Source: Leishmania infantum JPCM5 (Eukaryota > Euglenozoa > Kinetoplastea > Trypanosomatida > Trypanosomatidae). Taken from it: 64,000 bases of DNA. The translations under genes were made by a program, and so were the position numbers. Numbering within the stretch: position 1 is the first letter of the stretch; every line of letters starts with the position of its first letter. Shown piece by piece: positions 39,986-50,158 of this stretch. The DNA is taken from the NCBI RefSeq assembly GCF_000002875.2, contig NC_009411.2, positions 868,001 to 932,000 of the forward strand. Reading direction: 5' to 3'. The notes below the pieces were generated by a model, which was given only the letters and a program-made list of their open reading frames with translations, searched no databases and had not been told where the DNA came from.

Positions 39986-42895
39986 TTACTGGCCAGACGT
40001 GCTGAGGTCAGCGAGCCGCTGCCGGACAACATCGTCGAGCCTGAACCAGACCGGCTCCCACGTCTGTTCATCTCTCGCCTGTTCGAGGACTTCCTCCAGC
40101 ACCGACGCCTGCGTGACGCGCGGGCGCCGGCACAGACTTCCGATCTCGTACGCCGTCATGTGAAACTCAAGGGCTGCGATCTGTAGCAGGCGCGTCGTGC
40201 AGCACGTCACCTCTGCCGCCGTGTTGGCCGCGTCCCTGTCGTACGCGACAGAGTTGGATGCATGCTCGCGTGGTCCGGCATGCAAGGATTCAAGGGGTGG
40301 AGTGGAGGAGGACGAAGACGCCGACCACGCAGTCGACATTGCACGAGCACGGACAGCAGCAGCGTCTTTGTGCATCGCCTCCGTGCTCAAACTATCGCCT
40401 CGATCGAAATTGATCATCAGCTCTACAGCTGCTGGATCCCAAGTGCTCACATACGGATGGCCGGAGGGGGCCTCAGCGCCACCATCCATGGTGCTGCTTT
40501 TCTTCGCGGTTGCAGCCCTAGACGCGCAGGGTGCTGCAGCCGCACTGGTTGTCGGCGCCACCGCTCTTTTGGTCGACGCCGTCGGCAGAGGCGGGAGCCC
40601 CGTGAGATCGTCCAAGCTCGCGGCGGCAGCACCCCGGCCGAAAAACTCCCGCGGAAGGTGACGCGACGCGAGCGCTGCACTCGCTGCGTCAACCGTCGCA
40701 CAGCCCATGGCTGCTCTGGCATACTGAGCATCATCGCGCGTCAGCGACGTCAGCGCAGCGTCTCGCTGCCCCTCCGCCATCTCAAAGTCATTGCAGACTG
40801 CGCTTGTTCGCGGCGTCGACACATCGTGGGTGGGGACGCCGCTGTGTGCGAGGAGCGCTGATCGCACCAGCTCCGCATCTGCCACTGCGTCCAGGGCGGC
40901 GATGTAGTTCAGATTGCGCTCCGAAAACGGCTTCTTGGATTGGGGCCATGACAGCCACTCGTAGTCCGGATCGGCGTAGCCGGACGGACAGATATATCTG
41001 TGGTCGATCGGGATCAAATGCGGAACGTCTTCCTTGGCCGTGGTGATGGTCGCGGGCATCTCAGGTGACAATCGGGCCGCTGTCGAAGACGCCGAAGGCG
41101 ACGATGCAGTCCCGTCGCTCCCCGCAGCGTTAGCTAGGCGGGCGCACCGCGGACGACGTGCCATGACGGGCTTTCTTCCGTCGCGGCAGCGGTGATAGTT
41201 GCAGACAAGTACGTTGCCGCCGTGTCGGTCGCCGTTCAGGGTGCGGATGTCGAAGATGGCAAGCGCGTGCACCTCGTCGACGTCGAAGTGGCCGGGGAGA
41301 ACGTCCGCGGCCTCTTCACAGCCAGGCACGAAAAGCTGCAAGCTGCCGATCCGGAGGTGCGTAGATGCTGCCACTCGAGCGGCAACGCTGTCGCCATCGT
41401 CAGCGCCGATACCTCTCCAGTCTGTCCCACCCGTGCGTGAACTCCGAAGGCCGCTGTTCGCAGGGGCATCTCCACCTCCTGCCACCGCGCCCAGTGTGCC
41501 TGTGGACAAGCTCGCGGTAGCAGCACCACCACCCCCGTTGCTGTTGGCTGTTGTCGCACCCACCCCGGCCCAGTAGGTCGATGCCACCTCCAGCGTCGGC
41601 GGCACCCCGGCGTTGTGTCCGTGATCGAGGAGGTACGCGAGCACCTCACGCCGGCTGCCGCTGCCGGGGGCAAACGTCTCCGTGCGGTCGCTTTCACGAT
41701 TCGCGTGTGGGTTGCTCTCCTGGCCGATTTCCTCGTCGCATGGCTTGAACACAGCCACCACGGCGCCATGGCTGTCGCTGTCGGTCGCCGCGAAAGTCGC
41801 CGTCGCCGATGAGGACGACGGCCTTGCAAGCCGCACCATGTACGTGCCGCCTGCGCTGTTGCTGTGCAGCTCCAGGCGCAGTAGGGTGTCCCACAGCTGA
41901 AAGGCAGCGAGCGCCTGGCGGAATAGCTGAGGCTCGCCGGATGCAGATGCACTCTGTAGCAGAACCTCGTTGACGCCGCTAAGTCGCGGCTTCATGGTCC
42001 AGTGCTCGTACGAGCCGCAGCTGCTGCCGCCGCGGCATCGGCGCGGACGGAGACGCAGCGAGCTGTCCCCGTCCTTGTCACTGATGGGCATGGCGTTGTG
42101 GCCCTGGAAGCAGGCCACGTAAGAGGAAGAGAGAAGGGCGGTAGACGGTGCCGTCGTCGGCGTAGTGGTGCGCGCCACAGGTCCAGTGCAGCGACCGCTA
42201 TCACCGCACGCCGAATTTGCGTTCCGTAGACACTTGCGAGAGAGCTGTCGTGTCGTGCCGTTCCCGCGTCTCACCAGCTCGGGGGAGGATCTCCTCACGC
42301 TCGGCATAGCGCACGACAACGAGTCGGACGAGAGAGAGATTGAGAAAGGCGGCGTCATTCCCGCTGTGGGGATCGCAGCTGTGTTTGCATCTGGCGAGCT
42401 CTTCTCCCGCTCCTGCCACGCATCTCCAAGATGCAAGCAAGTGCTGCTGCTGTTTTTGCTGTTCCTCGTGCGATCGGTAGTGATGTCAGCGGTCGTGCGG
42501 TAGGTCGATATGCGCAAGGTCGCTGGCGCGGGGATGCCGAAAGCGGCGGTGCGGTCCCACTTGCTCCCGCGGTCGTCCCGGTCGTCCTCGGCGCTCTCAG
42601 CAAATGGCGTCAAGTCCAGTACGCGGGAGCTGCTGGAGTGGGGAGTTCCGCTCTTGCAGTTTCCAGCGGGCCCAGAACGGTCAGTCACGTTGGAGGTGAC
42701 GGTCGTGCTCACGCTGCCTTCGTCAGACCCCTCGACCCCTCTCGATGTGTAGTTGCCCAGCGCCACTACCTCTCGATTCCGCTGGAGCAGAAGCGGCGGC
42801 GTCAGCGGGGACGTGGGCACCGACGTGGCTCGATGTTGCTGAACGCGCACGTCTTCGGCGACCTCGGCTCGGCGCCGCCGCGGTTCCTCTCGCAT
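39986..42895 (-). CDS. Type II PI4K (plant PI4K-gamma-like) lipid kinase-fold protein (969 aa)
   Basis: Starts at the ATG of MREEPRRRRAEVAED (42895), 23 bases after a TCTCTCTCAG acceptor-like site (AG at 42919-42920). In-frame ATGs further upstream would add low-complexity sequence. Residues 1-330 are disordered. The kinase domain has AVFKPCDEE (ATP-site Lys at about 384), SRREVLAYLLDHGHNAGVPP, the catalytic DIRTLNGDRHGGN (Asp about 556), LIPIDHRYICPSGYADPDYE (Asp about 631) and EWLSWPQSKKPFSERNLNYI. These match plant PI4K-gamma/UbDK proteins closely. Loops between motifs carry large Ala/Ser/Gly insertions. The metal-binding loop reads DHR where relatives have DHG or DNG, so activity is uncertain. 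No ubiquitin-like domain is seen N-terminally. It may phosphorylate phosphatidylinositol or, like some plant relatives, proteins. Confidence 0.9.
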   Translation of the reverse strand: MREEPRRRRAEVAEDVRVQQHRATSVPTSPLTPPLLLQRNREVVALGNYTSRGVEGSDEGSVSTTVTSNVTDRSGPAGNCKSGTPHSSSSRVLDLTPFAESAEDDRDDRGSKWDRTAAFGIPAPATLRISTYRTTADITTDRTRNSKNSSSTCLHLGDAWQEREKSSPDANTAAIPTAGMTPPFSISLSSDSLSCAMPSVRRSSPELVRRGNGTTRQLSRKCLRNANSACGDSGRCTGPVARTTTPTTAPSTALLSSSYVACFQGHNAMPISDKDGDSSLRLRPRRCRGGSSCGSYEHWTMKPRLSGVNEVLLQSASASGEPQLFRQALAAFQLWDTLLRLELHSNSAGGTYMVRLARPSSSSATATFAATDSDSHGAVVAVFKPCDEEIGQESNPHANRESDRTETFAPGSGSRREVLAYLLDHGHNAGVPPTLEVASTYWAGVGATTANSNGGGGAATASLSTGTLGAVAGGGDAPANSGLRSSRTGGTDWRGIGADDGDSVAARVAASTHLRIGSLQLFVPGCEEAADVLPGHFDVDEVHALAIFDIRTLNGDRHGGNVLVCNYHRCRDGRKPVMARRPRCARLANAAGSDGTASSPSASSTAARLSPEMPATITTAKEDVPHLIPIDHRYICPSGYADPDYEWLSWPQSKKPFSERNLNYIAALDAVADAELVRSALLAHSGVPTHDVSTPRTSAVCNDFEMAEGQRDAALTSLTRDDAQYARAAMGCATVDAASAALASRHLPREFFGRGAAAASLDDLTGLPPLPTASTKRAVAPTTSAAAAPCASRAATAKKSSTMDGGAEAPSGHPYVSTWDPAAVELMINFDRGDSLSTEAMHKDAAAVRARAMSTAWSASSSSSTPPLESLHAGPREHASNSVAYDRDAANTAAEVTCCTTRLLQIAALEFHMTAYEIGSLCRRPRVTQASVLEEVLEQARDEQTWEPVWFRLDDVVRQRLADLSTSGQ

Positions 42896-45800
42896 CTCCT
42901 TGTGACTTGATGACGCGACTGAGAGAGACGACGGTATCGAAGGCGAGACAGCAGCGACGGTGCCGGCCTCTTCGTGCTTCGACACCAGCGCCACCGTAGC
43001 TTCGGAGGGCACACGCACCGTTTCAGAGCAGGGAAGAAGCGCAAGAACGGCTGGGGGGGGGGGGGGTCGAGGTTGTATCGCAAATACGAGCGCGTCTCTG
43101 GCGGCGGGTGGTGGGAGGCGATTGGCGGGAAGAGACAGACCCCCTCCCTTCCACACGTACACACACACGCACACACTGCAGCGGCAATAGAAGAGCTGAG
43201 CAGGAGTGCACACGAAGATGATGGTGGGGGCGTGAAGGAAAAGGGAGACGCGCCGGCCACCAAAGAGATGAAGGCAAGACAAGAGCACACAAACGAATTC
43301 GAAACGAGAGAAGAGTAGGAGAGACACCAACGAAGAGATGCACATGCAGTGAGCGAGAGAGAGTCGAGATGAGCGAGGAGGGGCTTGGCACGGCAGACAA
43401 TCAAACGCACGAAAGGAAAAAAAGATACGCAGCACCACCACTACATGGAGGGCCCCCGGCAAGCGGTGCACGCCAGATGCAGCAGCGGTGGTGGTGGTGG
43501 TCGCGACAGCGGTGTACAGGAGCTAGGGAAGGGGAGAATAGATGAGTGCTCGACGCACGGTGTGTAGAGCGAGGGAGCAGGAAGCAGAGAAGGAAGACGT
43601 CGAAACAAAGACAAAAAAAAAAAGAGGGAGAGAGGCAGAAGAAGCAGCTACTTGACGACCGTGGATGTGCTGTATGTGTAAGAGATGCGTGCGTGTGTGT
43701 GTGGGTGTGTGTGTGGCTCCGCACACAAGCGAATTAGTCAACCAACAAATGCCGCACTGTACATACACAAGTAAGCATGCACATGAGACACGCACACGCA
43801 AGCACACATTCGAAGCCTGCTCAAGCAACCAGGCATGTAAATGCGATGCAAAGAGATGATGTCACGGGCGTTACCCACACCCAAGCAGCGTACCAACATG
43901 CAAACACAGGCACGCGCATACACATACATAGAAGAAGGAAAACAAAGGATGATGATGGTCAACACAGAGAACAGCGTGCGGTAGGTGGAAAAGCGGGAGA
44001 AGGCAGTGGGGTGTGGAGAGAGAGCTTCAAGAGACGAAGCGACGACGATACAGTCACGTGAAACTGTAAAATGCACATAACTGCTGCCGCCACCTCGTCC
44101 GTGCGAACGTGCGTGCGTGTGTCTGTTAGTCGGTGCGTGAGCTCGATGGAGAAGGCAGCAACAAAGTGGAAAGGCAACGAGAGAAGGGAGAACGCGAGAA
44201 AGGGGTTTGTCATATATGCAGCACGGCGGCGGAGCGGGATGGGCAGCTGATGGATGTCGAGGTCTAGCACAGGCTGTGCCGCTCGGGGTGGGCGTGAGAG
44301 AAAGAGCGAGAGAGACTACGAAAGCCAGGGCACGAAAGAGAAGAAAAACGAACTAGAGGAAGAGGCCTGGCGTGTGGTTATATGCATGCATAGATACATA
44401 TGTATGCACGTATACGTAGACGCTTCCTGTCCGGGGAGGAGGGAGGGAAGGACTTGTGCGTGTGCGTCGCGATGTGTCGTCGCGCCAGTACGACAGCGGT
44501 GATGTGGGGAGGGACAAAAGGAAGAGGCAAGCGGAGGGGAAGAGAAGGTGCACTGTCCGTATTGGAGGGTAAGACGCGAAAAAGGCGAACCCACAAAACA
44601 GAAGTGCTCACGCACCACCAGCACGGACAGGGGAATGAGGAGTGGGGCGCGGGGAAAGAGTGGGTGCGGAAGGGGCCGCGTGTGAGAAGGAAAGACTCGC
44701 TCTGTGTGCGTGTGGGGCGGGTCAGTGGGTATACGTGTGCGCGGAGGGAGATGGTTTATTGGAGTTGATTCTCGTGAGCACTGACAGATTCGTGTGCCCC
44801 CTCCTCCTCTCCTTCCCTCTCGCTCTCTCTGCCCGTTCAATCACGCCGTCCTCACAGCGGCTTGCGCCCTTTTCGCTCTTGTCGATGCTTGCTGTCGTCG
44901 TTGTCTCCATGGAGTTGTGTGCTGTGCATCAACACGAACAATACACTCAATCACCACGCACACACATGCACGAAGACGACGTCAGTCATGCGTCGGTTGG
45001 TGCGTATGTATGTGTGTGTGTTGGGGGGGGGAAGCGGGGGCGGAATTCAAGTGGCAGCCGATCTGATGGCTGTACCCCGCTTACACACTACGGCCACCTT
45101 GGCAGACGAGACGGTGAGTGTCGATCGGCAAGCGGAGATAAAAGACTTGCGCGAGCTGTTTTTCGAGGTTCTCTTCGCTGCGGCTGCGAAGGCACGAGTG
45201 CAGCGAGCAAGCACGTGCTGGTGCACACAAGTATGAGTCGGTGGTCAAGTGTGAACGGCGCAAGAGAAGTAGAGAGAGATCAGATGCGCAACGCAGCGGG
45301 TGCGCTCGCGTGAGCACACGTAGCACAAGAGAAATTCGGCGTAGGCCGCGAGCAAGCACACACGCAGAGAGAGAAAGAGAGAGCAACGTGTACACAAAAA
45401 CGATGAGAGAAAACGACGGCATGCCACAATCCGTTCCGTCTTACGCCTCGTCTCCTGGCCGTTGGTGTCACTGCTGCCTTTCAGGTATGCGGTATTGTTT
45501 GGGTGCGCGCGCTTCTCGCCTTGTGGGAAGCTTTCATGCAGAAAGCAACGTTGTGTATTGCGTGTGTGGTCGTGGTGGTCGTCGCGTTGGCGGTCGTTGA
45601 GCTATCGGTCACCACGCGGAAGAGAGACAGAGAGAGAGAGAGCGAAGCTGGGATGTGAGGGAAAGAAAAAAACGCCATGGCACGTAGAAGCGGAGACAGG
45701 AAAAACGACTAGAGAACATCGAGTGCTGCTTGCCTCTTGCTTGGCTTCACAGCATGCGGTGTGGGTGAGAACGCGAAGGATGTCAGAGGGAGGGTGGTAC

Positions 45801-46454
45801 GAATTCAGTGACCGTAAGCACACCTTTCTCCCTGACAGCGCCTCATCCACGCGCGTGCTCGCGATCCGGGGTGGGCGTTGCTGTCCAGTTGAAGAGACAC
45901 GCCATCGCTTTCTGAATCTCCCTCTTTGTTGGGTGCACTCCCTGTGTTTGTCTGTTCGGGGCTTCTGCGGCTGATGTGTTGGCGGTGACGGGGAAAAAAA
46001 TCAACAGCGATGATAATGATAACGAAGATAATAAGAGCACACACACACACTTCAACCGAAAAAAATCGTGATGATGATGGGGGAGGCACAACGCAAGAGT
46101 AAGGGGAAACCCTGACGTGTCTGCGTGTGCGTTTACGAATGCGCGGCGGTCTGCCCACACGTCTTTACGTATGCCTGTGCGTGCCATCCCTCACAAAGGT
46201 GAGGGAAAATGCAGCGAAGCGGCGCGATGGCGGGAAGAGGTCGACATCCGCGGTGACAGAAGGAGGGGAAGAGGAGGAGAGCGAAGCGGAGAGACACAGT
46301 GCGCTCATGGAGATGAGAAGCGGAAGGTTCCAGCCTGCAATGATGCTACGTGCTTGCTTTTCACCTCCAAGACGCACGTGTGCCCCACTCGATCAGCGTT
46401 CCTCCATTGTATCCCCACACACACACACACTCCGAGAGTCCCTTCAGTCCCACT
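42896..46454. other. Intergenic region upstream of the PI4K-like gene
   Basis: About 3.6 kb with no supported gene. It holds the PI4K-like gene's leader, a G run at about 43053-43066, an A run near 43611-43622, TG runs near 43693-43714, TA/TG alternating sequence at about 44380-44416, and purine-rich tracts. The end near 46454 is the 3' flank of the 53-aa gene. Confidence 0.65.
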
Positions 46455-46616
46455 CTACTGAATCTTCTTCGCCTGCCGGAGGTCGTACTGCTGACGCATC
46501 CAGTCCCAACTCTCCTTGGTGCTACCGCCGTCATTCATCAACGCCAGCAGCGACGCGGCGCACATGAACACGAGCCCATACTTGTAGATGTTGGACTGAT
46601 AGGACACCCACCTCAT
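46455..46616 (-). CDS. Single-pass membrane microprotein (53 aa)
   Basis: It starts at the ATG of MRWVSYQSNIYKYG (46616). One hydrophobic segment at about 13-27 (YGLVFMCAASLLALM) is preceded by Arg/Lys/Tyr and followed by an amphipathic tail rich in Trp, Gln, Lys and Arg (ESWDWMRQQYDLRQAKKIQ). The absence of low-complexity residues and the well-formed topology set it apart from the flanks. The size and layout resemble small inner-membrane subunits of trypanosomatid respiratory complexes, but there is no identifying motif. The frame is open upstream, where it reads basic and Ser/Pro-rich sequence that is probably leader. Confidence 0.7.
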   Translation of the reverse strand: MRWVSYQSNIYKYGLVFMCAASLLALMNDGGSTKESWDWMRQQYDLRQAKKIQ

Positions 46617-47386
46617 CTTTTGTGGTGTTGCGTTGTGTTGTAGATCCCGTGGATGCGATGCGATCGAGAACGATGAGTCGCAAGCCGGAGGAGAGGAGGC
46701 CTGTCTCGGCGGCAATGGCGTTAACCGAGAAAGGAAAGGAATTCGATGTGGCCAGCCTCGTCGTCTCAGCGCTCCAGACAGGGAGGAGATGAAAAAGAGG
46801 GGGAAGGCGGTGGGAACGGGTAGCGGGAGGGAGAGAAGTGGATGCGGCGGAACTGAAAAGAAGAACGTTCGTGTGCCGGCGCGCTTTTCTTCCGCCGCCT
46901 TGACGTGGAGCAGCGAGGGAATGCGGTTTGACAACGATAGCGGACGCGAGGTGGCTGAGCGCCTTACTAGTCCCTCGCATGGGTGCGTGTGAGTGTGTTG
47001 CAGAGGTCCGCCCTAAGGTGGGGCTCCTTCGAGATACGCAATGCAGAATGCGTGCGCCGTGCGACCACCAAGGGGGTGGCGAAGAGATGACGGTAATGGC
47101 AGCGAGTGCGTTTGCATGACACCCGCGCGACTGCACAAGCATGCAAGAAGGTTCTTGTGTCACAGGTGAGGCACCAGCACAAGAGGAGATTGCAGAGAGC
47201 GATGCGAGCGAGTGTAGGTGTGCGTGGAAGTAGAAAAGAGTCGCAGGGAAAACGTGCCGGATGCATCGAGGAATGGGCGGTGTTGTTTGCCCTTTTCGGT
47301 AATAGCAGTGAGAGCAAGCACCCCGCATCCTCAGTCACAGCGCATACTGCAGCTTCGCCGAAGAGTCACGCACAGACGCACGCCCA

Positions 47387-47425
<39 letters not shown>

Positions 47426-47452
47426 CATGTATATATACATATCAACATGCCA
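46617..47452. other. Intergenic region with a composite AC/AT repeat
   Basis: No gene supported. It contains the leader of the 53-aa gene and, next to the SET-fold gene's stop, the (AC)n(AT)n tract at 47387-47440. Confidence 0.65.
47387..47440. repeat. Composite (AC)n(AT)n microsatellite with palindromic end
   Basis: About eleven AC units run into about nine AT units and then a palindrome core shared with 18906-18923. On the transcript this TA/TG-rich tract starts about 13 bases after the SET-fold gene's stop codon, so it lies in the 3' UTR. Confidence 0.9.
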
Positions 47453-48583
47453 TCATTCGTCGTCACGCGACAGCAGCCGGTTCGCCTCCATCACCTGCGC
47501 GTCCATCATGCGCTCTCCGGCGCGACTCCACACGTCAGGGAATCGACGCAGGTACAGCACGTCGCCAACATCCAGCGGCTCCAGCGCGCGCAAGGCAAAA
47601 AAGCCGCCACCCTCCAGAAGTGCGGGGTCCATCAACTCGCTCTCCAGGTTGATCCGCTGTGCCACTCCTCGCGCCGTGCGCGTCTCCTGCGCCACAATCG
47701 GCTCCTCTTTGCCCTTCTCGAAGAAGGAGATCTGCAGCTCATCACATTGCGCCCGAAGTGTCGCCACATCTGTGAAGGGGTAGTATTCGAGAACCGTATT
47801 GTGCGAGCCGTTCTCCAGCTGCGGGACGGCATCGACGAGGGGAACGAGGGTCGGGACGTACATCTCGCTCGACTTGGCTTTAAAGAAGTTCGTGCCGGGC
47901 ACGAATGCCTCCACGGCGGCCGCCTCGATCGGCTGCGAGCGGAGGTGCACGCACGCCAGCCCACGAAAGAAGTTCTCCAGGAACACCTCCGGGTCTTCGC
48001 AGGCGTCTGTCGCCATCTCGGACAGATAGTGGTCCAGCACGCCGCTCTCCTCCTCGCGTTCCTTGCCCATGCCATTCGAGATGCCGTCGCGGCCGCGCGT
48101 GTCCTCCAAGAGGTAATGCACGTATGGCGTGTACACGGATTCCTCGAGGGAGGCGATGCGCGTCATCCAGCCAGCCTGTGCGAACTCGTACATGCAGGCG
48201 CTCCTCATGAAGGGCAAGCGCTCGTTGTAGTTCATCCAGTTCAACTGCAGCGGAAAAGCCGTGGACGGGCAGTCGTACATCTCTTTCGCGACCGTCAAGA
48301 AGTTGAAGCACGCGGAAAGGGGGCTGGTGATGATGGCCTGCCCCGGTCGGATCGGCTTCGAGGCGCGCAGACACCGGGCAAAGTGGATCGTCGACGTCAT
48401 CTTCACGTTTCCGTACGCCCGCACCTGACGCTCGCGGCACCATTTGCTGAAGTTCTGCATGGTCTCCTTCTTGTACAGCCACGTTCCCACCTCCGTCACG
48501 AGGCGCGGCTTGCGCGTGGTATCACGGTGGATGGGGAGGCCCCCACCCATGGCGTTGTTCGCCGTCTGCAATGTACGTCGCAT
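47453..48583 (-). CDS. Divergent SET-fold (SETD3/Rubisco-LSMT-like) protein, possibly mitochondrial (376 aa)
   Basis: It starts at the ATG of MRRTLQTANNAMGGG (48583). The first 30 residues are rich in Arg/Thr with no acidic residue before about 20, so they could be a mitochondrial presequence. The order of blocks follows the SETD3/LSMT pattern: RASKPIRPGQAIITSPLSAC, then YTPYVHYLLED, LVPLVDAVPQLENGSHN (about 245) and GFFALRALEPLDVGDVLYL near the C-terminus. The usual NHS motif of the SAM pocket is absent: the site reads VPQLENGSHN. The protein may therefore be a non-catalytic SET-fold member, for example a structural or assembly factor. Family call is from pattern only. Confidence 0.75.
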   Translation of the reverse strand: MRRTLQTANNAMGGGLPIHRDTTRKPRLVTEVGTWLYKKETMQNFSKWCRERQVRAYGNVKMTSTIHFARCLRASKPIRPGQAIITSPLSACFNFLTVAKEMYDCPSTAFPLQLNWMNYNERLPFMRSACMYEFAQAGWMTRIASLEESVYTPYVHYLLEDTRGRDGISNGMGKEREEESGVLDHYLSEMATDACEDPEVFLENFFRGLACVHLRSQPIEAAAVEAFVPGTNFFKAKSSEMYVPTLVPLVDAVPQLENGSHNTVLEYYPFTDVATLRAQCDELQISFFEKGKEEPIVAQETRTARGVAQRINLESELMDPALLEGGGFFALRALEPLDVGDVLYLRRFPDVWSRAGERMMDAQVMEANRLLSRDDE

Positions 48584-50158
48584 CCTAACAAAGACGATAG
48601 AATGTGCAGGAGGAACGCACTTGGAGGGGGAGGGGGGGGCGATCAGCTTAGGCCCCTCTTCTCCTCGACTTCCCTTTTCCACTCTCAGTCCTGCGTCAGC
48701 ACGCGCTGCATCGATGTTCTTCTATTTGCATGCGCATATTTGTGTGTATGTGCAACGGTTTGCGTGTGCGTGGAGAGAGGGAGTAGCATGGGATGTGGAT
48801 GTGGATCCGAGGAGTTCAGTGTATGGACGTGTGAGAAGCGCGTTCCATGGCAATACGAGAGCGTGGCACACAAGTTCAGTGTGATGAGGTGCGAAAGGAG
48901 AAGGCTGGGGCAGAGTGGAAGGAGAGAACACCGGGACTAGCGCGTTGTCACGTGTATGTGCGTAGGTGCGCGTGTGGGTGTTCTGCAGATTGAGAGTCAC
49001 GCAGGCGCCCGTGCACCCATATACGCTGCCCATAGCAGTCCAACCGAGTAGGTAGGAGAGAGAGAGAAGCAACAAAAGGCAGCGCCGATGATGAGGCGTT
49101 ACATCGGCCGTGTCCATCCCACACCGCAAGTGGCAGGTGCCGTCTGCAAACTCCTCAGTGCCCACAAGAGCGTTTGTTAGGTGAGCAAGGGCGTCCGCAT
49201 GCCCCCGGATGTGCTGCAGACCGGCAACCTCGCTGCCGCTGCTGCCGCTTCTCCTCTGCAGCCCCCCCCCTCACAGTGTCGACCCTCGTCATCATCATCC
49301 TCACATGGTTTGTTGAATGGGGCGGTCGTAAAGATGCTGGTCGAAGTGCGCGCCCGACAGACAGAGGCAGCACGCAAAGACACGTGCAAAAAGTGCCCAC
49401 GCTGGAGAGGGGAGAGAGGGCGAGAAGAAGAGGTATGATACATGTGAATACATACACAAGCGCGCAGCCGCACACGCGCATGCATGCTTGCGCTGCATCA
49501 ACGCCACACCTTAGGGGCAGCGGCAGTGCACGGAGGGGAAGCGCACCGGAGAGGGAGAAGAGACCGCGAGGACGGGCACGGTGCATCTGGCAACAAAAGC
49601 GTGAACAACCACGCAAACAAAGGAAAGCAACGAGGATGCGAGCATCGCCAGACACGAGGAACTAGACGACGTGTGCGGGTGAACGTATCGGCGGGTATGC
49701 GCGGGTGGGTTGGGGACGTGTGGTTCGAGAAACGTTGAAGTCATACATCAAGGAAGGCAGAAAAGAAAAGAATCAGAAGAGAGAAAGAGAAAGAGGCACA
49801 TACGCACGGGCACAGACAGTGGAAGAGAATGCCAGCGTGTTATGTGATGGCGGGGTATCAGCGAACTGCGAACAGCCCAGCACGCAGACAACAACGGGCA
49901 GCGACGAGAGACACACGTCGATGGTGTGGGAGGGCGCAGAAGGGAAGGGACCGACCGACAGACGGACAGAGAGTGAGAGAGATGTGAGCATACTTGCATG
50001 GCACAGGCCTGGTTGTGGTCATCCCACCCATGTGAGCGCTCTCGCTCCCTTTTTTTGCCCACCCGCCCACCCACCTCTACTTCCACACGCTCGCGTGCCT
50101 GTGCGGGTGCCTATGCGTGCGTGCGTTGCTCTACGGACGATGATCGTCTGTAGCTCTG
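48584..50158. other. Intergenic region between CFAP57 and the SET-fold gene
   Basis: No gene supported. It includes a short G run near 48631-48647, TG/GTGC-rich stretches, and the CFAP57 3' UTR. A minus-strand frame from an ATG at 49117 has a short hydrophobic stretch but runs into His/Thr low complexity and was not called. Confidence 0.6.

Noticed and set aside
42896..43345. Longer N-terminus for the PI4K-like protein from an ATG at 43345
   Set aside because: The added sequence crosses a G homopolymer and reads as low-complexity leader. A pyrimidine tract plus AG sits just 23 bases before the ATG at 42895, which is the better start.
48722..49117. Minus-strand frame from an ATG at 49117 with a short hydrophobic stretch
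   Set aside because: After about 45 residues it becomes His/Thr and Pro/Ser low complexity from a CA repeat, and no clear acceptor precedes the ATG.
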